Assembly (NCBI GenBank): GCA_017311315.1
Contig: CM029658.1
Span: 29,882,967 to 29,946,966, forward strand
Length of the DNA stretch: 64,000 nucleotides
Source: Dendrocalamus latiflorus
Taxonomy: Eukaryota; Streptophyta; Magnoliopsida; Poales; Poaceae
Reading direction: 5' to 3'
Shown: positions 56,608 to 64,000 of the stretch, one piece after another
Layout of the letters: each line of letters opens with the position of its first letter
Numbering within the stretch: the first letter of the stretch is position 1
The notes under the pieces: model-generated
Databases searched by the model: none
What the model saw: the letters and a program-made list of their open reading frames with translations, nothing else
Told to the model about the DNA's origin: nothing
Translations under genes and position numbers: made by a program

Positions 56608-56967
56608 TGTTACCTTTTGAAGACGATCATTCTTTTCAAACGCTCTTTTGAATTATACTATTCATCGACAACATATTCAATATCATAATTCAAGGATTTC
56701 ATCGTCCTGATCACCTCACTGACATAATTATACAACCTTTTCTGGCCTCTTGGATAAACATTGTCATTGTGTTATGGAATTCTTAGCCAGTACTCCAGAT
56801 ACTTATCCTCAGCATTTCTCAGTTGCCATTCCATCAAAAAGCTTGGTCTATTTCAGACGTTCTAGACCATCTCTAAAACTGCAGCATAGTTTGACCTCAT
56901 CCATCGCAAAGGAAGCAATTGATAGATCAGTTGCTTTAAGTGCATTAGACAAAAGTGGTCCAGTGTA
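56608..56967 (+). other. Exon-like open stretch interrupted by the next solo LTR
   Basis: A frame around 56750-56967 reads FLASTPDTYPQHFSVAIPSK, SLKLQHSLTSSIAKEAIDRS, ALDKSGPVY and continues across the LTR insertion (58385 onward) as NMALSPPCFADGRRG before stops. The family is not recognised and the frame may be fortuitous. Confidence 0.25.
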
Positions 56968-58384
56968 TGTTAGTGATATGCCCTAGAGGCAATCATGGAG
57001 ATAATTGTATCACTTCTATATTTATGATCTTTTAAATAGAATAGTATGTTATTTTATCCCTTGAATAAATATCGTTTATATTGATTAACAAGTATATGAC
57101 TTGTTCGTGGAATTCTTTATTCATATTTTGATGTTATTCTAAATTATCCCTGATCTTATATCATTATGTGGGACAATTATGATTTATATATTAGCACATG
57201 TTTTGATTGATAATCATGTTAGATATGGAATATCAAATTAATAATGTGGATACATATTAGAGAACATGATGTTGGATTGACCCACCATAAGACACTGCGG
57301 GAATAGTTCTATTCTTAAGTGTCATCAGTTGGTCTCATACATAGTGTATGTAAGATCTTTAGACCTGAGGTCATCATTGTTTCCTACATGTATAATAGTT
57401 TACTTAGGGGTTGGCAAACACTACTTTATGACTGGGTGATCATAAAGATAACTTTCGGGTTTACTATGAAATATGTGGAGGAATATGAGTGATCAAGATG
57501 AAATTTATCCCTCCCATATAACAGGAGAGATATCTCTGGACCCCTCGATATAATTGGATTAAAGAAGTGCATGACCATATCAAATGTGGTTGAGAAGCCA
57601 ATCACAACTGAGTAATCCACTATATGGTTGAGTGAAGGACCGAGTTATCATAGGATGACATGCTTCTCACCTTGAGTTCAATTTGGTATCGTAAAGGGAT
57701 CGGTATATAAGCACTATATAAGTTTGTTTGATATGATATTTATGTATATTTGGGAGTCATTATGTCTTGCTATGGACCGCAACCGACTTATGAACTTGAA
57801 AGGAGTTTTTGACCTATGGCCAAATATATATGAACCTACAGGGTCACACACTTAATGTGCGGGAATGATAAGGGTCCAGATGATAGTCTTCGAGTGGGAT
57901 ACGATCTCTACTCATATTGGATAAAGATACAGCTTAAGGTTCTCTGAGATAGATATGATATCTGATCGTATCGGATAAGGATCCGATTGGAGGCTATATA
58001 AAGAGAGATGCAGGGCTGAGGAAGGTATCCCGAAATATACCCATCGAAACCCTAGTCGCCACCTCTCACAATCTCTGCCGTGTGCATTGGTGCTAGCACG
58101 CTGATGCACGGTATTCCATTCCTAGACGTGTGGACCTCCGTAGAGGCACTGCTGTGACTGCATCGCTGATCGGGACGATCGCGAGGAGGAGACGGTTGGC
58201 CAGAGGGTGGTTGACTACTTCCATTACATTGATGCACTCTTCGTTGAATCGGCTGCTTCAACTGTACTTTCGCTGCACTGTATGTCTAGTGGTAACGATC
58301 TATGATCTCTTACTCGTATGGCTTTTTTATTTATGTGGTAGAAAATTTTAATTTACGTTAGTGTAGTTTATCTATATCCCAACA
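56968..58384 (-). mobile_element. Solo LTR, 1.4 kb, with perfect 5-bp target duplication
   Basis: The ends are TGTTAGTGATATGCCC and TATATCCCAACA. GTGTA flanks it at 56963-56967 and 58385-58389. On the minus strand it begins TGTTGGGATATAG and ends CTAACA, as in Copia-type LTRs. No internal region or second LTR is present. Confidence 0.88.
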
Positions 58385-59469
58385 GTGTACAACATGGCTT
58401 TGAGCCCTCCATGCTTTGCAGATGGAAGGAGGGGTAGAAATTAGACGCTGTGCCTTACTGCTCTTTAGTGAGCTGGAAGAAGCGCAAGCTCTTGCAACTG
58501 TAGGATACGTACCCTACAGAATTTACTTTTAGATCCCACTCAATTACTCAAACATGTTTCACAGCAAAAATAGAAAGAATTAACTTTTAAAAAAAGCAGT
58601 ATATGGCATGCAAAATAAGATTCCAGCAGCTTAAGACACATCAACTGAAAGAATGAAAGCTAACAAACTAGTTCAGAGTATGAATAGAAAACGTCACTGT
58701 CCTGCTGCTACACCCCGTGCAAGCTGATGAGTTTTTGAAAATCCTTGGTACTCATTGCTTCACTTATTCACCTGTTGGACAACTGGTTCAATTGCCAGAC
58801 CTGTCTGGTGGATTTTTAATATTAATATTTGTAAATATTAAGTTATATTTATGTATAAAAATAATCCTAAGTACTTATCAATATTTTTCAATTAATACTG
58901 ACTACTGAGTACTTGTTATATATTAGCAATTTCAATACCTATAAAAATTTGAGAAGTAAAATATCTACTCATACTTAAACTTTATGTTTATATAACATGG
59001 CCATGTGAATGAAAGAACTGTTGTTGCTCACTAAGAATACCAATAAACCAACTCTGCCCTTTAAACTCAGTTTACTCGTACAAAAATGAAGTCCATGTGG
59101 GAACTAGCAATGAGGAAGAGAGGTCAATTCTCGAAAGAAAAGTGTACAAGCATCATCATATCATGTAAACATCGCATATTTCATAAACTCTACGGTCTAT
59201 CGCTCTACCATGCACTTGCCTGGTTAGCCTCGGGGACGTTGCGTGGATGGCTCCCCACTAGGACCTCCACCTGTACAAGCGTTAACTGACTCAGGATACT
59301 ACAACGATACACATACTTTTATAAAAGTCCTTGATTCTATGCGCAAAGCCCAAAACTGGGATAGAGACGTGCAACGGGTAAGGATTCGACACGCATGTCA
59401 CAAATCCCCCCTTCTTTTTTCTTGTTTTATTTTCTCCTCCTTTCTCTCTTTTTTCCTTCCTTTTTTTTC

Positions 59470-59509
<40 letters not shown>

Positions 59510-61735
59510 CTTACCGACTAGCCTTATCTCTTCATTTGGTTCGACCGAAATGACCTTATCTTCTTCCCCTTCCTCAATCTCTCCTCTCCTCCTCACCCTC
59601 CATTCTGGTTCATGGCGGGGCTGCGCTGAGCGCCGCCAGCCACTAGTGCCGAGCGCCTCCTCCTCTGACTTCTCTTCTCCCCACATCTCCTTCTTCCATT
59701 TCTCTTATTCACTCCTCTCTCTCTTTCTCACTCTGGCGCTCCCCAGGTAGGATGGTGACTCATGGCCGAGCTTGGGCACGCTAGTCCCAAGCTCACCGCC
59801 GACCACCGGCCTCCCTCTGTGCGCGCCTACACCACCCTGGACATCTCCCCCAGATCTGATCTACTAGGGCTGAATCCGCTGGCTCCCTATTGTTTCTCCT
59901 TGCTCCTCCTCCTCGGGCTCACTTGCCACAGCTCATGGTCGACTGGGAGGTCCGCGCCACGCTTCCCCCCTTGGTCTTGGCTTGCCTACCCTTGGCCTTT
60001 GGCTCCAGGTCGCCACCCCCCATGTCACCTTCCCGGCTCAGCCCCTTTGTGGCACCGCCCCTCATAGGCTTGCACCCAGGAGCACTACCCTCCAGCCGAC
60101 TGCCAACGCCATGGCTCGGCCTCCGGGCACCGCCACCATGAGCCCTAAGGGCATCACTGCTTCACTCTCCCCCCTTTACTATTGCCTTTGATTCAACTAC
60201 TGCTTACCTGGTTTTATCCTTGGCACATGCAGTGGTGGTGTGCAACAAGGCCTGCCTTTGTCAGGACCCGAGGCCTTCCCGCTTACGAGGCTTGTGTGGC
60301 TAGTCTGCTTATGAGGGGCATGCCCGTAAGACTCTCTTGGCTTTATGCAATTGACCAGGCTGCCCCCCACTTACCCTTGGCTCCTCTATGAGGACTCTGT
60401 GGGTTTTAAGGACTTTTTGGTCTAACGGGTGGGCTCTGCTTTGTTTAATGGTTTTTCTACTGTGCAAGGTTAAGGATGGAATTTCTCGCGCGGATGATGA
60501 AAACCCAAAACGCAAGATAGTGCCGACCGGCTGGGGACGGTCTAGGAACCTCAATGAGCGCTACTGCTTCGGTATTTCTAAAACCGATGAATCTGACGAT
60601 AAACGTCTTTTTTATTTCTTTTATTCCCCCTTAGATTGTTTTCATTTCCTCCCTTTCCTTTCATACTGGTATTACATGTAAGGAACTGGAAAGCTCGGCT
60701 TTAGTTCTTATAGGAACAGGTTCATCACACATAATGTTAGCACACCTCACAAAGAAAAGCAAAACATTTGAATCCAGAAAAAGGAATTGTCCCCCTGGTT
60801 CAAAGTCAAAACAAAATGATAGCATACACTTATTTTATCTACTTGGTTAATAAGAACCAAACTAGCTCTTAGTCAAACCAATGCATCTGTCTTCAAGCCA
60901 GTGTGTTCTGTACATGGATCAACATTGACTCGGAGGGCCTTGAAGTTGTAATTCAAGCAAATCAAAGTGCTCAGCAGCCGAGTCAATATTGAATGGGACG
61001 ATCTTTGTGTAACCGTGTGATGGTGTAAGATCAACAAACAATCAGACGGTTTGAAAGAATGGTAAACAAACAATTCTCTCTCCTGGACCCAAGCATGAGC
61101 TCTCAGTGCAATCATTTGCATTTAGGCGCGCGCACACACGCACACAGAACACCATTTACTTAGCATGATCCTTTAACGTAAGACATCACTAATCTATGTC
61201 GCAACATTAGTAGCTTATTCCGCTTCAAATTACTACTTCCAATACGAACCAAACATTAAATAGAACAGGAAAGCCGCAGCAGCAAAACATCGAACTGCTT
61301 GAAATCACACCCAGTTACCGTAGTCGGAATCGCAACCGAATCAGAAGTGCAGATTAAGCTAGGGACCTCATGTGTCGCGATTAATCTACTGCGCGCTCGG
61401 GAATGTAAGCAAAACAAAGAGGAAGTGGGAGGTGAGCACCTTGCCGCTCCCCGGCGGTGCCGACGACGTGGTTCCGACGCGGATGCGGAGCTCGGGATTC
61501 GGTGCGCACGGCCGCCGCTTCGACGGGCACCGGGAGGCAGGAGCCCTGGGTGAGCAGGATGATGGTGGGCTTTCGTTCTTCCAACGGTGGGGATGGGCGA
61601 ACCGGCCCTAACCGAACCGAACGTGAGCTAGTATCCGAATCGGTTCTCTCGCACAGGGCTATAAGCAAACCCTCCGTACCAGCGTCGCCTCGGTACAGCC
61701 GTCTTCTCCGCCTTCTCCCCCAAAATCGCGTCGTC
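58385..61735. other. No gene recognised
   Basis: 3.3 kb of mixed composition. A GC-rich patch at 59540-60160 and the region 61380-61640 have overlapping open frames without motifs. 60880-61280 is AT-rich. Immediately upstream of the NLR-like gene there is no clear TATA box. Confidence 0.45.
59475..59506. repeat. (CT)n microsatellite
   Basis: About 15 uninterrupted CT dinucleotides in a longer pyrimidine tract. Confidence 0.95.
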
Positions 61736-64000
61736 ATGGGGACCGCCGTCGCCGTCACCGTCGCGGATGGGCTCCAACGGCGGCTGGAATCCCGTGCCCT
61801 CCGGTGGGGGCTCCCCTCCATGCTCTGCGAGGGCATGATCCGTATGAAGCGGCCCCTGTTCAAGTTGCAGTTCATGCTGTCAATGGCGGAGTCGGAGGAG
61901 CTGTCCGTCGAGATGGGCGCGGCGCAGAGGAAGATAAAGGAGGTAATCTATGAGCTGGAGGATCTACTCGACGAACTCGAGGACCGCTGCAACACCAAGC
62001 ACCAAGCGAGCCGCCATGGCAGGAAGGTAAATTGGAACCACGAAGCTCCCCGCCCCTCCCCATGTAATCGCATTACGATACCTCCATGATTTGCTTCCGA
62101 TACGAAGTACCACATGCACGGATCGAGTTTTGGAGAATAAATGTTTGATTTGATCTCTGATTTAAAGGGTTAGCATGATAGTATCTAGTGAGTGGTCTGC
62201 ATTAGATGCACCTGAATTAAATTATGTAAACTAATTTGGGATGTCATTTATTTAACTTTTGGATTCAAATTTTGCAGTTAACATTATTTTGGCCGTCAAG
62301 TCAATTACTCTTTCATATAAATGTGGCCCTTCGAATGAAGACAATCAGTAGAAAGTTGGATGCCGTTGCAAGGGATTCTGTCATATTCAGTTTACAAGAG
62401 CACACTAGTCCAAATCCAGAGCAATCTAAGGAGCTCTTAGATGGAGAAGAAATACTTTCTCATGATGCTAAACTGTTCGTAGCATTTAAGGAAATATATT
62501 ACAGCATGCCTTTGGCACTAAAGTCATGCTTTCTATATTTGGCGGTCTTTCCCAAAGGATGTAATATATGTAAGGATGAACTCATTCAACAGTGGACTGC
62601 ACTGGATTTGCTTGAATCAAATCATGGGATCATACCTGCTTATATACTTGGGGAGAGATACATCCAACATCTTTTATCGGTATCCTTCCTTCAAATTCCA
62701 GACATATCCTTGGTAAGTTAAAAGTTTACAGCTTGAATTCTTTTCCATTTTCTGTAAAGTTTATCTTTGCTCAGACTAATAATAGTTGTAAAATATGTTA
62801 TCCTATACATACCTTTTTCTTCTAGTTATACTTTTCTAGTAATCATGACTACTGTTGGTCTGTTGCAGTAATCAGCAATCACATATTGTTGAATTCTTTT
62901 CCATTTTCTGTAAAGTTTATCTTTGCTCAGACTAATAATAGTTGTAAAATATGTTATCCTATACATACCTTTTTCTTCTAGTTATACTTTTCTAGTAATC
63001 ATGACTACTGTTGGTCTGTTGCAGTAATCAGCAATCACATATTGTTGAATTCTTTTCCATTTTCTGTAAAGTTTATCTTTGCTCAGACTAATAATAGTTG
63101 TAAAATATGTTATCCTATACATACCTTTTTCTTCTAGTTATACTTTTCTAGTAATCATGGCTACTGTTGGTCTGTTGCAGTAATCAGCAATCACATGTTG
63201 TGCTTACAGTAGAATAATTTATTTGTATGACATGTCTAGTAAAAGAATAGCTACATAACACCTTTTTTGTATTCAAGCAATGCATATTTCTATGGAACTT
63301 GTTAGACAGATGCAGTAAACATATAATAAATTGTAGCAATCAGGCACTCAATCTGTACTAAAGAACTGGAAGCAATATGTGAGCCATGTGTGAATATGAG
63401 CATAGTAAGAGCATAGTTTCATGTTTGCTTATTGAGAAAAAAAACATTTGTTCCTTTGGAAAGTCAATGCAATGGACATAATGATCTGTCATTTCTGATG
63501 GACAAGCCAAATACTGCACCTCAGTATGCTTATTTCAGCTCCTTGAACGAAATTGGTGCTGTACTGCTAATATCATAGCGGTGCCATACTTGTAGGACCC
63601 TGTTGAGATTGTCATACAAGAAAACGAATGGGTTAGTTGTTATAAAATATCATAATGGTGCCATTGGCCCCTGTTGTATACCATTTTTCAGGTTTCAGGT
63701 TTTTGGGTTACAATTGTTTTGTACTAAACGGCTAGCTAGTTTGAGCAACTAGTCTGAATTCAAGAAGATGGTTACATCTAATCAACTAACGCATTTGTTT
63801 TTCAGGCCACTAAAATGAAACACACCAATGCTCCTGTTATACTTCGCATGGATGATATGGTCCATGAATTTGTGAGGTTTATTTCCAGAGATGATCTCTT
63901 AAGTATGGATTACAAAATGGTGTTAAATGGCTGTATAGAAAAGCTCCCTTTTCGCTATGCGGTATTGACTAATTACAGTGGACAATACGCAATGCAGAAA
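61736..64000 (+). CDS. CC-NLR resistance-like gene lacking the nucleotide-binding core (3' end outside the window)
   Basis: Three exons join in phase 0: 61736-62026, 62278-62712 and 63806 to beyond 64000, all with GT-AG sites. Exon 1 (97 residues, MGTAVAVTVADGLQRRL..) is an Rx-type coiled-coil domain with an EDVID-like patch (YELEDLLDELEDR). Exon 2 begins with the usual linker (RMKTISRKLDAVARDS) but then passes straight to the end of the NB-ARC region: LSHDAKLFVAFKEIYYSMPL, then ALKSCFLYLAVFPKGCNICK, DELIQQWTALDLL. Exon 3 encodes VILRMDDMVHEFVRFISRDD. P-loop, kinase-2 and GLPL motifs are all absent, so the product could not bind ATP in the normal way. Full NLRs are intracellular immune receptors. 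This one is either a degenerate gene or a truncated helper or decoy type. Frames are otherwise clean up to the window edge. Confidence 0.75.
62735..63202 (+). repeat. Three tandem 156-bp repeats in intron 2 of the NLR-like gene
   Basis: Copies start at 62735, 62891 and 63047 (GAATTCTTTTCCATTTTCTG). Copies 1 and 2 look identical; copy 3 has a few changes near its end. Each unit ends in a strong acceptor-like CTGTTGCAG, so the array repeats a possible 3' splice site. Confidence 0.95.

Noticed and set aside
62735..63202. Regular repeats considered as a CRISPR-like or regulatory array
   Set aside because: Three head-to-tail copies of a whole 156-bp unit without variable spacers, in a plant intron.
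1..64000. tRNA, rRNA or snoRNA genes
   Set aside because: No cloverleaf with A and B boxes or rRNA core sequence was recognised by eye; a covariance-model scan would be decisive.

Overview
This is plant nuclear DNA, most likely from a grass of the rice group (Oryza). The reasons are its gene families (ankyrin/PGG, NLR, BURP), its GT-AG introns, its dense load of small MITEs, and its CACTA, MULE, hAT and Helitron ends of grass type. There are no bacterial-style operons, no CRISPR array and no recognisable tRNA or rRNA gene. The window is mainly transposable elements nested in one another around a few host genes. Only two loci look like live host genes: a three-exon ankyrin-repeat/PGG membrane protein gene (19096-23343, +) and the 5' part of a CC-NLR-type resistance-like gene that runs off the right edge (61736-64000, +) and has lost its nucleotide-binding core.

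Layout. 1-5554: right-hand part of a CACTA element, with the end of its TNP2-type transposase and a nearly intact seven-exon second gene (DUF8039-like domain plus Ulp1-type cysteine protease). It ends inside a decayed BURP-domain (PG1-beta-like) gene. 5926-18600: intergenic DNA with several MITEs, an LTR-like remnant and a 27-bp minisatellite. 19020-23343: the ankyrin gene, with MITEs in its long first intron. 23678-25639: solo LTR. 25645-29110: flanking DNA of the ankyrin gene, interrupted by 3.1 kb of degenerate repeats and ending in a scrap of a second ankyrin gene.

29131-43571 is bounded by sequences that fit Helitron ends (5' TC, 3' CTAG, insertion between A and T). It holds fragments of a ClpC-type chaperone, an unidentified multi-exon gene and an integrin-linked-kinase-like protein kinase. 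Nested in it are a CACTA end, a 4.4-kb MULE (30777-35140, perfect 9-bp target duplication) and a TRIM-like retroelement with two identical 128-bp LTRs (37701-39262, perfect 5-bp duplication). The MULE carries a broken MuDR-type transposase, exon pieces resembling the synaptonemal-complex protein ZYP1/ZEP1, and a solo LTR.

43572-50045: a third, truncated ankyrin gene fused to an antisense Gypsy reverse-transcriptase fragment, a second Helitron 3' end, and a hAT element with perfect 8-bp target duplication and a dead transposase. 51194-58384: three solo LTRs in a row, with 5-bp duplications. 58385-61735: no gene recognised. 61736-64000: the NLR-like gene, whose second intron has three tandem 156-bp repeats.

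The loci do not form a pathway. Their connection is evolutionary: a local ankyrin-gene cluster was duplicated and then cut apart by waves of insertions, while Helitron and MULE elements copied pieces of distant host genes into the region. Insertion boundaries given with target duplications were read directly from the sequence. Family names rest on recalled protein motifs and were not confirmed by a database search.
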